Assembly (NCBI GenBank): GCA_014055495.1
Contig: WIAG01000009.1
Span: 32,886 to 96,885, forward strand
Direction: 5' to 3'
Length of the DNA stretch: 64,000 nt
DNA from: Nitrospira sp. CR1.2
GTDB taxonomy: Bacteria > Nitrospirota > Nitrospiria > Nitrospirales > Nitrospiraceae
In this document: one piece after another, positions 9,410-18,349 of the stretch
Numbering within the stretch: position 1 is the first letter of the stretch
How the letters are laid out: each line of letters begins with the position of its first letter
Position numbers and translations under genes: made by a program
The notes under the pieces: model-generated
Databases searched by the model: none
Seen by the model: only the letters and a program-made list of their open reading frames with translations
What the model was told of the DNA's origin: nothing

Positions 9410-9837
9410 GCGGCTACGTCGTGGATACGAGTGTCGTCATCAAATGGTTTCTCCCGGAAATCCATTCTGAAGCCGCACTCCGGGTGACACGCCTGCAGGA
9501 ACGCCTCCACGTTCCTGCTTTCATGAACATGGAGCTGGGTAATGTCATTGCCAAGAAGATTCGACGAAAAGAACTGACTCGAGCGGATGGCAGCACCATA
9601 CTGAAAGAGTTGCGTCATCTTCCGCTCCAACGACATCCCGACGATCGATTGTTTCCTGCCGCCTACGAGTTCGCGTTGGACACGCAACAAAGTCTCTACG
9701 ATTGCTTCTACCTGGCGCTCGCCGAAGCCGTCGATGGACGATTGATCACGGCCGACCGTAAGTTCTACAAGGCGCTGGCCGGGAGTGTGCTTCATGACCG
9801 CCTCTTGTGGGTTGAGGACCTGGGTTCGGAGACGTGA
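9406..9837 (+). CDS. VapC-type PIN-domain toxin
   Basis: A 143-residue PIN-domain ribonuclease. The acidic residues expected for Mg2+ binding are present: Asp in YVVDTSVVIKWF at the N-terminus, Glu in FMNMELGNV near residue 45, Asp in SLYDCFYLALAE near 100 and Asp in LITADRKFYKAL near 117. That is an intact catalytic set, so the toxin looks active. It starts at a GTG overlapping the antitoxin stop. The partner and gene order (antitoxin first) are those of VapBC/FitAB systems. The RNA target is not predictable. Confidence 0.9.
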   Translation: MSGYVVDTSVVIKWFLPEIHSEAALRVTRLQERLHVPAFMNMELGNVIAKKIRRKELTRADGSTILKELRHLPLQRHPDDRLFPAAYEFALDTQQSLYDCFYLALAEAVDGRLITADRKFYKALAGSVLHDRLLWVEDLGSET

Positions 9838-10034
9838 TTCCGCATCTTGCAGAGCCAGGGCCGTGATGTTTGCCTACCCCGCATGATTCATGAGCCCTTC
9901 TGCTGCAATCGCCGATCCGCTGTTCCGACAGCCCTGCGGTCGTCGGGCTCGCCTCTCGGGCCCTCCCGGCTCCGCGCGCCGGTCTCACGACGCGGCTGGG
10001 CGATTTCGCGACGAACTGTCATGAGTAATGTGGG
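9838..10034. other. Intergenic stretch left of the MITE
   Basis: With the MITE and the roughly 100 bp to its right, this forms a 485-bp gene-free interval between the vapC gene and the convergent outer-membrane protein gene. I see GC-rich partial repeats but no convincing gene, terminator or promoter here. Confidence 0.5.
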
Positions 10035-10221
10035 CTAGGAGTCTGTCCGAGTAATGCCGTTCTGCTGCGACGAACGATCTGCCTGCATCTGCCTTGTTCT
10101 CGGCCCGTAAAAATCCTCAACCTATTCAGCGAATACGCTTCCGGTTTTTTCGAGCCTGCGGCCTCGCATCCGCTAGCATCTCCTTCGTCTCGCGACGAAG
10201 GATTCTCGGACAGGCTCCTAG
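10035..10221. mobile_element. 187-bp MITE, IS630/Tc1-mariner type
   Basis: CTAGGAGTCTGTCCGAG at 10035-10051 is matched by an inverted copy at 10205-10221 with one mismatch. The repeats begin right after TA inside a CTAG at each end, the target and TA duplication typical of IS630/Tc1-mariner elements. The 150 bp inside has no transposase frame but contains a hairpin with an 8-bp stem (CCTTCGTC, loop TCGC, GACGAAGG) near the right end. The element lies in a gene-free stretch between the toxin-antitoxin pair and an outer-membrane protein gene. It would need a transposase in trans. Confidence 0.75.
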
Positions 10222-10322
10222 AGTCGGCGAACAGACCCGCCTGCGTTGACAAGGGTAGATGAACGAGGGCCGTCGAAAGCGGGTTGCGAGCAGCGTGAGC
10301 GGTGGACGCCTTGCTCGGGTAG

Positions 10323-11129
10323 CTAGAATCGAATGCCTACGGAAACCAGCGCGAAATTATACCAGCCGAATGCATAACGGTCGTTGTCCACCCCGCCTTC
10401 GAATACACGGTATCCTGCGGTCATGAACCAGTGATCGGTGAGGTCATAGCGGATTTTCAGCGCCGCGTCGATCGCCCGCCCTTGCGTGCTGACGAGCCCG
10501 TCGAAGTCGAGCAGGGCTGTCCAGCGCGGGGCGATGTCGTATTCCAGGCTGCTGCTGAGCAGCGGTACGAATCCCACGTTGCTGTCGGATGCCACCATGC
10601 CCTGCTGGCGTAGCTCGATCCGCGCATCTCGAATAAAGGCTGTGGCACCGATGCGCCAGCGCCAACGTTCTGATTCATGCACGAGATACCGATAGGTCAG
10701 ACGGTAGGAATCGAATCGGTACTCGGAATCCACCGGGACGCCTGGGGCAAAGGTGCCGCCCGCGAAACGCACGGGGAAGCCGAATGAACCGGTGCCGGAG
10801 AAACCGAGCGGCGCATACACGAATCGGAGCGAATGCCGATGGTTCATGTGCCACGTGAGCTCAACGCGCCGCTGTGCGTCAGGCCCGTTGCCTTGAATGT
10901 CGGTCAAGCCGAAGCGGGTTCCGGCACTGCTGTCGGGAATCTGTATTTGATTTCGCGATTGCCACACGGCGCCTGTTTCAAATTCCAGCGAGAACCGCTG
11001 TTCGTCGTGCGCAGTCTTTTCGGCAAAGGCGAACAAGGGGAAAGCCACGATGGCCATGACGGACAGACGGATGAGAGCCCTTACCCAATCAGCGGCACCG
11101 TAGCTCCGACCATGCGAGTGTGTATCCAT
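10323..11129 (-). CDS. Outer-membrane beta-barrel protein
   Basis: A 268-residue protein with a signal peptide (hydrophobic core VMAIVAFPLFAFA, residues about 24-36). After it come alternating amphipathic strands rich in aromatic residues, and it ends in VSVGIRF; a terminal Phe is the outer-membrane assembly signal. There are about ten predicted strands, as in small OmpW/OmpA-like barrels. The ATG lies three bases after the TGA of the upstream acetyltransferase, so translation is probably coupled. An internal Met at residue 25 could also start. Function unknown; passive pore or ligand-binding barrel. Confidence 0.75.
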   Translation of the reverse strand: MDTHSHGRSYGAADWVRALIRLSVMAIVAFPLFAFAEKTAHDEQRFSLEFETGAVWQSRNQIQIPDSSAGTRFGLTDIQGNGPDAQRRVELTWHMNHRHSLRFVYAPLGFSGTGSFGFPVRFAGGTFAPGVPVDSEYRFDSYRLTYRYLVHESERWRWRIGATAFIRDARIELRQQGMVASDSNVGFVPLLSSSLEYDIAPRWTALLDFDGLVSTQGRAIDAALKIRYDLTDHWFMTAGYRVFEGGVDNDRYAFGWYNFALVSVGIRF

Positions 11130-11132
11130 TAA

Positions 11133-11708
11133 TCACCTGTCATTCCTTTCTTTCACCCGGCCGCCACTGTTCAAGAACTCCTTCCGGAGCATGCCGTAGA
11201 TCTCCACGTCGATGCGTTGGCCGAAGCGAAGATAGTGCTCACGCAGACGGCCTTCATGGGTCATGCCCACCTTCTGCAACACTCGCCCGGAGGCCGGATT
11301 GGTATGGAAATGTGGCGCGTAAATCCGATGCAAGTGCAGATTGTCGAAGCCGTATTCCACGAGCGCCGTGACGGCTTCCGAGCCATAGCCCTTGTTCCAA
11401 TAGGTCCGGCCAAGCCAATAACTCAACCGTCCCTGTTCATGTGCTGTGACGATCTCCATGCCGATTGAGCCGATCACCTGCCCGCTCTCCGCCAGCGTGA
11501 TCGCAAAGGTTACGCCTCTGCCTGCCGCCTGGTCTTCCACCCGTTCGGTGATCCAGTTGTGGGCTGCCTGTCGATCCATCGGGTGGGGGAGGAAGGTGCC
11601 GGAGGCCACGTCGTGCGACCCCGCTAACCGGTGCACGACCTCGGCGTCGCTCGTCTGAAATGGCCGGAAAAGCAGCCGCTTGGTTCTGATTGTGAAGTCG
11701 GAGGTCAT
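11133..11708 (-). CDS. GNAT acetyltransferase, RimJ/RimL type
   Basis: A 191-residue N-acetyltransferase. The N-terminal strand-turn TKRLLFRPFQTSDAEVVHRL and the acetyl-CoA loop YWNKGYGSEAV near residue 105 are typical of the RimJ/RimL group, as is the C-terminal NPASGRVLQKVGMTHEGRL block. It would acetylate a protein N-terminus or a small amine with acetyl-CoA in the cytoplasm. It is the first gene of a two-gene unit with the beta-barrel protein. The substrate is unknown. Confidence 0.9.
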   Translation of the reverse strand: MTSDFTIRTKRLLFRPFQTSDAEVVHRLAGSHDVASGTFLPHPMDRQAAHNWITERVEDQAAGRGVTFAITLAESGQVIGSIGMEIVTAHEQGRLSYWLGRTYWNKGYGSEAVTALVEYGFDNLHLHRIYAPHFHTNPASGRVLQKVGMTHEGRLREHYLRFGQRIDVEIYGMLRKEFLNSGGRVKERNDR

Positions 11709-11824
11709 GAATGAATCTCATCATATCTCCCGAGCCGGGCACAACTGTCGGCTTTCAGCGCGTTTCTTGACGGCGTATCGCTTCGCGGGTAGGGTGGCAC
11801 CATGGTTCTACCTACGGGGATACA

Positions 11825-12031
11825 ATGGATCTGGCGCGGGTGTTGATTGCAATCGTCGGGATGGGGGCGTCGGTCGCGACGTATTGTCTGATGCGATTTC
11901 CCCATATGCGCCGTGAGCAGTTCCGGCACTACGGCGCATGTTCCGTTGCGTGGTCCTGTGCCGGCGCACTGGCCGTGCTGTGTATCTGTCTGCTCCTGCT
12001 CATCGCGCAAAGCGTCTGGCAGCGCTCTTGA
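11825..12031 (+). CDS. Small two-helix membrane protein
   Basis: A 68-residue protein with two hydrophobic helices, ARVLIAIVGMGASVATYCLM and AWSCAGALAVLCICLLLLIA, separated by a basic, His-containing loop. I do not recognise the family. The composition is clearly protein-like and membrane-inserted, whereas the overlapping minus-strand frame (11705-12070) is not. A weak GGGG lies about eight bases before the ATG. No operon partner on this strand. Confidence 0.55.
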   Translation: MDLARVLIAIVGMGASVATYCLMRFPHMRREQFRHYGACSVAWSCAGALAVLCICLLLLIAQSVWQRS

Positions 12032-12357
12032 CGAGCCGCTGATTTCTTCGCCTTCCACCAGCAAGCTCATGCTGTAGCCGCCGGTGCGCGGCGACCTCCT
12101 CTCTCTCGAATCCCTGCTCGTTCAAATGCGACACATTGTGTCCTGCGCGGCACAAAAGTTGATCCGACCGGTTCGCTCTGTTAGGTATGCACTGGCAGTC
12201 GTGTGGATCTGACAGGAAACAAGCCGTCCGTCCCGTCTCTGTTTCCGGCCTGCCTCCGGGCTTGCCGCTGTTCCTTCTGAAAGAGTCCGTCTCATCGCGC
12301 GTCCTAGTGTGACGCGTGAGGGATCATCTTTTTTCTCAATCAGGTCGCTGAGTCAGT
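12032..12357. other. 326-bp intergenic region without a gene
   Basis: This precedes the large membrane protein gene. A weak promoter-like pair occurs (TTGATC, 17-bp spacer, TAGGTA, around 12160-12190), and a small hairpin (CGCGTC, seven-base loop, GACGCG, 12298-12316) lies 11 bases before a T6 run. Neither is strong enough to annotate separately. No reading frame here looks coding. Confidence 0.4.
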
Positions 12358-15300
12358 ATGGGAATGGTCAAAACCGGTTCGAGGCTCCGGGCGATCGATC
12401 GCAGCAGGCCCGCTCGTCTTGCGGACTACTTGGAGTTTCCCGCCAAGTGGTCCATCGCGTCACCACCAAGGCCGGTGATGCTTGACCGCGACGATTGGGT
12501 CTGTGCGGCTGTGATCGCGCTTGCCGTGGCGGTTGTCTGCTTGCTGATCGCGCGTTCGCTCCCGTCGGTGCTGTTTCAGTCGATGGATTTCTGGTTTGAG
12601 GCGGACACCCTGCGTGAAATCTCCAACATGACCCGCGTGCACGACGACCATTACCGGACGTCGGTGCATCCCCTGTTCTCCTTAATGACGTTCGTTCCTG
12701 TCTATCTGATGAAACACGCGTTATCGGTCAGCCCGTTGCGCGCCGTGCTGCTGGTCAGCGGCTTGGCGGCCGGCCTTTGGGGCGGCACGCTGTATCTCAT
12801 GCTCCGTCTGCTCGGGTGTCGTCTTCTCGACGCCGCCCTGTTCACATTGCTCGGGCTTTGCAGCGCCGCCTCGTTGTTCTGGTTGCCGATTCCCAATTCC
12901 TATTCCTGGGGATCGCTCTCGATCATGCTGGCGCTCGTGTTATTGCTCGGCGCCGAGCAGCGGGCATTCGGTGCCGCTGCCTACGTGGCAGCCAGCGCCT
13001 TGACGCTCAGTTTTACCGTGACCAACTGGATGGCCGGCCTCCTGGTCAGCCTGGCCCGATGGCCCTGGAGGCAGGCGGTACAAATCTCCGTGAACGCGCT
13101 CTGCCTGGTCGTGTTGCTCTGGGGCGTGCAGAAATTCATCTTTCCGTCGTCGGAGTTTTTTATCGGTCATCGCGCGGAGTCCTCGTTTATCAATCATCCG
13201 CAGTCCGGGGGGCTCTCCAACATTGCGACGTCCTTTCTGTTCCATAGCCTCGTCGCACCCTCGGTCCGTTTTATGAAGGACGATGCCTATGCCCAGGCGA
13301 AGGCGAATGCGTTTCGCCTGGCAGATCGGTTGACCTTTCAGTTTTCCACGCCCGGTTCGGCCGGCCGGCTCGGGCTGGTTGCCGTGGTTCTCTGGTCTGC
13401 TGTGCTGCTGAACGGGCTGTGGCGATTGCTGGTGTTGGATGGACTGCTGCGGTTCCGGCTGGTGTTGGGTGGCTTGCTGCTGTTTGAATTCGCCCTGCAT
13501 CTGCTCTACGGCGAAGAGACCTTTGTCTACAGTTTGAACTTTCTCCCGCTGCTGCTCGCGGTGGCGGCGTTGGGCGTCGTCGGTCCAGGTCGTCGGATCG
13601 TGGCGACGCTCACGGCCTTCCTGCTGTGTTGCGTCGCGGTGAACAACTGGCAACAGTTTCAAGCGGCGGCCCATTCCGCGACACAGTTCACTCCCCAGCG
13701 TGAACTGATGACAACCATGATGCAGCAGGACCCGGCGCGTCCCTGGCCACGGTCGGTGGGACATGTGCCGTTAGCCGTACCAGGTGCTCCCGAGGGCGGC
13801 ACGGCCTATCATGAGCCGGGCGGCGACTTTAGCCCGCAGACGCCGAGCTTCGGGGTGTCACTCTGGTTGTGCGATGCGAAGGGACTACCGGTCGTCATCA
13901 GCCAGACCGTGCCGCTCAATGAGATCAAGCAGGAATTTGCTCCGTCCGCCCACCCATCCATTCCGGCGATCGTCACGAACACGCCCTACTATCGCGCGAC
14001 CTGGTCTCGGCTGGATGCCACCCGCTGGGAGCTACGGCTGAAAAATGCGACGCCCTATGTGCCCGTGATCGTGATCCGGAGCGTCGGTCCCGCCGGCGGG
14101 CCAGTGACCGCACTCAATCAGGAGGAGGCGCAGGTCACGGTGAATCATCGCTGGGCGGTCAGCGCCACACCCGCTCCTGTGGCGATCACGCTGGGGGATG
14201 AGAATCGGCCCGATTGGATGACCGCACAGTCTCCGGCGACCTCTTGGAGCGGAGAGGCCGGTTGGGGCTATGCGCGGATGAGGTTCGATTCCGGAGCCGC
14301 CAAGGTCGATGATGAGATTCGTGTGGTGCTCTCCGATCTGCAACCGCCGGTTGAAATGGAACGTTCTTATCGGGATACCCCGAGACGAGCGCGTCTGGCC
14401 TTGCCCGACCCGCGCATACAGGCGTCCATGAATGCGCAGATCACCCATCTCATGATGAGTCTGGTCGACGATGAAACGCGTCCAGGCGATCCGGCCCTGT
14501 TCTACCGATCCTGGCATCGGCAGGGCGCGTACATCACGGCGGCGCTTGCCCGCGCAGGCGATCCCACGGTCGGCCGGGTCCTCTCGCAGTTCCTGGCGAC
14601 GCATGACTTCGGGGGAGGATCCGGCCCCGAAGCGGATGCGCCGGGTCTGGCGATCTGGGCGCTGACCGAGTCAGCCGGGTATATCGCCGACAAGGTGCAT
14701 GATGCATGGCTGTGGCCACATCTCTTGCGAAAGGTCGGACGAATCGAGCAGATGATGACCTCCCGTTCCCCGATTATGGAACCCTACACAGTGCCCGCGC
14801 CACATGACTTCCAACACCTCCGGCAGACCAGGTCGGCCGTGCTCGCCCGACCGGCGCGCGACGGCGTGATCGTGGGACGGGTCGGCGAGGACTGGCCGTT
14901 GCGCTACGTCAATGCCGTGGGTTATCGCGGACTCCTGGCTGCTGCCGATTTTGCAGAGCGGCTCGGGAAGCGTCAGTATGCGGCGCGTTGGCGAACCGAG
15001 GCGCAGAGCCTGCAAGAGAGTTGGTCGCGGCAGTTTCCCGATGGCACTGAGGCCGGTGACTCGTCAGCGGCGGGGGCACGCTCGTTGGTCGGGTCCGCCC
15101 TTCGCCGGAATCAGTTGAGCCAGCCGCTGACGACTTATCGTCCCACGGACGAACGGGGTACGGTTACGGGACAATTGGCACAGGCCCATCAAGCATTGCG
15201 GTTGGGGCGTCCCGACGCGGTATGGGGCATGTTGCAGCAGGTGTGGAGTCGCCAAGCCTCACCCGGTTTGTACACGTGGGAGACCATGAGGTCCATGACC

Positions 15301-15654
15301 GATGAATTGGCGGATGGCTGGCAATATGCCAGGGGATGGCATAACGAGCTGAGTGTCACGCCGGACTATGAAACCGCCGCGTTGCTCCTGCTGCTGCAGC
15401 AGGACATGCTGGCCTATGTCGAGGAGACGGCGTCGGTGCCTGCGGTGGTGATCGGGGCGGGCATCACCCGGGCCTGGCTCGCGCAGCCGATGGCCGTGTC
15501 CAATCTTGCCATTCCTGGAGGCACCATCACGTGGCAGTGGGACGGGCATGTGATGCGCGTCACTCAGCGAGGGCCGTCACGCAATATTCGCTTGGGTCCG
15601 GCGTTCCCTGCCGGCACGAAATTGGAGGTGACGCAGAAGCCGCCGGTTCGCTGA
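12358..15654 (+). CDS. Membrane protein fused to helical glycosidase-like domain
   Basis: A 1098-residue protein in two halves. Residues about 48-440 hold some ten membrane helices, with a first exported loop (FEADTLREISNM then HPLFSLM) that resembles GT-C-type, lipid-linked-sugar glycosyltransferases. After a beta-rich linker (about 490-680), residues about 700-1020 are a repetitive helical region (LMMSLVDDETRPGDPALFYRSWHRQ, AIWALTESAGYI, ADFAERLGKRQYAARW) resembling an (alpha/alpha)6 six-hairpin glycosidase fold. It ends with a short beta domain as in glucoamylase-like enzymes. This suggests assembly or trimming of a surface glycan at the membrane. Catalytic acids cannot be assigned. The gene stands alone. 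Confidence 0.7.
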   Translation: MGMVKTGSRLRAIDRSRPARLADYLEFPAKWSIASPPRPVMLDRDDWVCAAVIALAVAVVCLLIARSLPSVLFQSMDFWFEADTLREISNMTRVHDDHYRTSVHPLFSLMTFVPVYLMKHALSVSPLRAVLLVSGLAAGLWGGTLYLMLRLLGCRLLDAALFTLLGLCSAASLFWLPIPNSYSWGSLSIMLALVLLLGAEQRAFGAAAYVAASALTLSFTVTNWMAGLLVSLARWPWRQAVQISVNALCLVVLLWGVQKFIFPSSEFFIGHRAESSFINHPQSGGLSNIATSFLFHSLVAPSVRFMKDDAYAQAKANAFRLADRLTFQFSTPGSAGRLGLVAVVLWSAVLLNGLWRLLVLDGLLRFRLVLGGLLLFEFALHLLYGEETFVYSLNFLPLLLAVAALGVVGPGRRIVATLTAFLLCCVAVNNWQQFQAAAHSATQFTPQRELMTTMMQQDPARPWPRSVGHVPLAVPGAPEGGTAYHEPGGDFSPQTPSFGVSLWLCDAKGLPVVISQTVPLNEIKQEFAPSAHPSIPAIVTNTPYYRATWSRLDATRWELRLKNATPYVPVIVIRSVGPAGGPVTALNQEEAQVTVNHRWAVSATPAPVAITLGDENRPDWMTAQSPATSWSGEAGWGYARMRFDSGAAKVDDEIRVVLSDLQPPVEMERSYRDTPRRARLALPDPRIQASMNAQITHLMMSLVDDETRPGDPALFYRSWHRQGAYITAALARAGDPTVGRVLSQFLATHDFGGGSGPEADAPGLAIWALTESAGYIADKVHDAWLWPHLLRKVGRIEQMMTSRSPIMEPYTVPAPHDFQHLRQTRSAVLARPARDGVIVGRVGEDWPLRYVNAVGYRGLLAAADFAERLGKRQYAARWRTEAQSLQESWSRQFPDGTEAGDSSAAGARSLVGSALRRNQLSQPLTTYRPTDERGTVTGQLAQAHQALRLGRPDAVWGMLQQVWSRQASPGLYTWETMRSMTDELADGWQYARGWHNELSVTPDYETAALLLLLQQDMLAYVEETASVPAVVIGAGITRAWLAQPMAVSNLAIPGGTITWQWDGHVMRVTQRGPSRNIRLGPAFPAGTKLEVTQKPPVR

Positions 15655-15682
15655 ATGAGAAAGTAGTTGAAACGTCTTGCAC

Positions 15683-16447
15683 TCAGAATGACTTGCTTCG
15701 GCTACCCAAGAATGTGACGACATGACCTCGTAAGGCTGCTGCGAAACGGTGAAAGTTGAGGTCTTCGGCTGGCTGTGTGAGTTTGGTTTTTCTTGAGTTG
15801 GTCGCCATCAGAAAGCAGGAGGCGGAATAGAGCCGCTCTAATATTAAGCGGCGGCAGAGCAGTTCGTAACGTTTGCTATACGACACTCCTCGATACCGGC
15901 GAATTGCTGTTGGTGCCTTGGTATACGTATCGCCTCGGAATTCAGGATCCACCTGAAAGTACGGTTCCTTGTTGACGACTGGTGTTTTCACATTGTCGCG
16001 ATCTTCCAATAAGAAGAGATAGCCCAGAAATGGAGGAGGGGTCTGCCCAAAGCGGCCTTCTCGGAATGCCGTCCAAATGTCTTTTGCGCTGCCAACGGCT
16101 TCTTCTGCCCGATTGGTTACATTGTTGCCTATTGATTTGGCGGCTTGGGATTTGAACTCCATGGCTAAGACTAATGCGCCGTTTGAGACGACAATAAGAT
16201 CCCATTTCTTTGTGGCTCTGAAATAACCTGGCAGCTCGAGCGCGCTTCTTGTGCGGATATCGACCTTTTGTAGCCCGGCTTCGCATAAAATGTCTGAAAC
16301 CAAGACTTCCAAGGCACCCATTTGGGTACCGCCTGTGACTTCTCCGCGAGTCCCGGCATCGATCTTTCCCGATTGGATCTGCTTTTCTTTATTCAGCCTC
16401 CGCGCGTTCCAATAGCTTTGGACAGCGGCCTGTAGCCTCTTCTCAAT
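15683..16447 (-). CDS. PaeR7I/XhoI-family type II restriction endonuclease
   Basis: Predicted to cut CTCGAG, by family. The 254-residue product matches the roughly 245-residue family. The conserved N-terminal block (AAVQSYWNARR, then GTRGEVTGGTQM), LELPGYFRATKKWDLIVV and the nuclease core EFKSQ, GNNVTNRAEEA and KRYELLCRRLI are all present. The first ATG (16321) would delete the conserved N-terminus. Upstream in frame there is no ATG, GTG or TTG back to a TAG stop. The best candidate is ATT at 16447, overlapping the methyltransferase stop as ATTGA. GC is visibly lower than in the flanking genes, indicating transfer. Confidence 0.85.
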   Translation of the reverse strand: MEKRLQAAVQSYWNARRLNKEKQIQSGKIDAGTRGEVTGGTQMGALEVLVSDILCEAGLQKVDIRTRSALELPGYFRATKKWDLIVVSNGALVLAMEFKSQAAKSIGNNVTNRAEEAVGSAKDIWTAFREGRFGQTPPPFLGYLFLLEDRDNVKTPVVNKEPYFQVDPEFRGDTYTKAPTAIRRYRGVSYSKRYELLCRRLILERLYSASCFLMATNSRKTKLTQPAEDLNFHRFAAALRGHVVTFLGSRSKSF

Positions 16448-18227
16448 GTCCGAGCACGGCCTCCATCGTATGAGGACCTATCCCAAAGATCTCCCCAGCC
16501 ATGAGGGTTGCTCGATCTCTATCGCGATGACGGAAGGCCTCCCTCAATACATCGGACTGTGTACTGGACAAGGTTTTGGGATCCGGGACTCGAATCAGGC
16601 GCAGGTACTGCGCCTGAAAACGCAGATAGCCACCTCGCATGCGGACTCCGTACGATTCGACAAAAAACTGGCAGAATTTTGACAGGAGAAACCCCCCAAG
16701 CACCTCTAGGTCCCACTCCTCCGACTCAATGAAGTACAAATTGTGATGAGGATAGGTTTCCCCTTCGTCCAAGACGGGTTCCAGGCGGTTCTTAATATCC
16801 GGGATAAAGAGTTTGCGTTTGTGTGTCAGGGAGGGATTGACGCGGTCGATAGTCTTGTACCAACCGGTGACAGACTTCTCCGCCGTGTGACGGCGTTTCA
16901 ACTCCGTTGCGTGCTGCTCGTAGTAGGCGCGAAGCTTGGGATAGTCGATCAGATCGACAAGACCATTCTCGCCCCAAGGGTTCACGAGATAGTGTCCAGA
17001 CCAGTGTAGAGTTCCTCCAGCCAGATCTTTCGCCACTGCGAGTTTCAGCAACCGGGAGGACTCCACAAGCGCGTCATTGGTCGTAATGTAGATACGGTCG
17101 TTTCCGGTGGCAACCCCGATCCCTACTTTGGCACTCATTTCGAGAGCAGGAAGCCGCTCTTCCATTTGTCTAAGCAGTGCCAATTGTTCTGGGGAGTGGC
17201 AGGGCCAGGGAACCGAGCCCTTGAACCATGTGTTTACCACGGCCCTGTGAATGCCACTGGGGAGTGCTGGGCTACCTTCTCCCTGCAGTGCGGTCGCTAA
17301 TTGTAGCGGCTGCATGGTCTCAGCCTCCTGCCCAGCACTGGCAACAATGGTCGAGCGTTGAGTCTTGCGTCGAATCACCGTAATAGCAGGATAGGCATCC
17401 ACCTCGTCATCAAATGCGTTGGCATGATGCATGCTCACGAGCATGTCGACACTGTAAGCTGAGCTGATCAGCTTCCTGAGTTCGGCTCCGTATTGATTGC
17501 GCATCCATCGATCAGCGCAGATAAATGCACAGGTACCGTTGGGCTTCAGTTGTCGAAGCGCTGCCTCGAAAAATGCAACGTAGAGATCGGCACGCCCGCG
17601 CATCGTGGGATAAGCATTGCGGTAAACCGAGGCTGTTTCCTCAGGGATGTCTTCGAGACGTATGTATGGAGGGTTCCCTACTATGAAATCGGCCGGTTCA
17701 TGTCCGGCGTCCAGAAGGTAATCACGAGTGAAGACCCATGTGTCCGCTAGGTTGCTGGCCAATGACGGTTGGGCCCCATAGCGCACCAGAATATTGTGGA
17801 TTAGGGCGCGAGAGCGAGCGGCGCTTGTCTCATTCAGCTCATAGGCGATTAATGATTTCCGGCACTCGGCCAGAGGAAGACCAAGATTTCGACAAGACTG
17901 TAGCAAGCGTTCGACCATGGGCACGAGAAATGCTCCATTACCGCAAGCCGGTTCGATAGCCAGCGCATCCACCAAATTCCTGTCAGGGCAATAGCCGCTC
18001 AGGTCGAGGAGTAACTCGACGACCCAACGTTTGGTGTAGACCACGCCTTTGGGGCCGATGGGGGTAGCGGAGGCAGGCTGGTGTGTCGGTGCAATGAGCT
18101 GGAGTTGAATGCCCTGCGTTGTTTCTGGTGGACTAAGTTGGTGATGTGCCACTAGGGCCTCATGGTGCTTTCGAGGTCTCGGCGGAAAGAAGCTCGTGAT
18201 ATTAGCTCGTTCGCATTCATCGATCAA
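16443..18227 (-). CDS. N6-adenine DNA methyltransferase, M.PaeR7I type
   Basis: Protects the endonuclease's site by adenine methylation. Up to 594 residues: the AdoMet-binding motif AIEPACGNGAFL near residue 90, motif IV FIVGNPPYIRL near 183, and a C-terminal target-recognition region with the TGNDRIYI and VNPWGENG blocks of the Eco57I/PaeR7I type. The frame opens at TTG (18227) without a Shine-Dalgarno; a GTG at 18152 with GAGG five bases upstream is an alternative and would give 569 residues. No ATG is available before the conserved region. It precedes and overlaps the endonuclease, and shares its low GC. Confidence 0.88.
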   Translation of the reverse strand: MIDECERANITSFFPPRPRKHHEALVAHHQLSPPETTQGIQLQLIAPTHQPASATPIGPKGVVYTKRWVVELLLDLSGYCPDRNLVDALAIEPACGNGAFLVPMVERLLQSCRNLGLPLAECRKSLIAYELNETSAARSRALIHNILVRYGAQPSLASNLADTWVFTRDYLLDAGHEPADFIVGNPPYIRLEDIPEETASVYRNAYPTMRGRADLYVAFFEAALRQLKPNGTCAFICADRWMRNQYGAELRKLISSAYSVDMLVSMHHANAFDDEVDAYPAITVIRRKTQRSTIVASAGQEAETMQPLQLATALQGEGSPALPSGIHRAVVNTWFKGSVPWPCHSPEQLALLRQMEERLPALEMSAKVGIGVATGNDRIYITTNDALVESSRLLKLAVAKDLAGGTLHWSGHYLVNPWGENGLVDLIDYPKLRAYYEQHATELKRRHTAEKSVTGWYKTIDRVNPSLTHKRKLFIPDIKNRLEPVLDEGETYPHHNLYFIESEEWDLEVLGGFLLSKFCQFFVESYGVRMRGGYLRFQAQYLRLIRVPDPKTLSSTQSDVLREAFRHRDRDRATLMAGEIFGIGPHTMEAVLGH

Positions 18228-18349
18228 TACTGGTTTGGTGTAGCTTCACTTCGAATTCCCGCCCTCGCATCCACCCTCCCAAAGGATTACAATTCGGTCG
18301 ATGCCGATCTGTCGCATGGCTCTCACCATCTGACCGAGGAGTGCTGCCG

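Noticed and set aside
12298-12316. Hairpin followed by a T6 run before the large membrane protein gene
   Set aside because: Stem of only 6 bp and an 11-base gap to the T-run; not a convincing terminator and it would lie in front of, not after, a gene.
15683-18227. Avoidance of the CTCGAG site in the window
   Set aside because: Several CTCGAG sites are visible (for example near 16233, 23504, 26990, 55269), so no avoidance can be claimed by eye.
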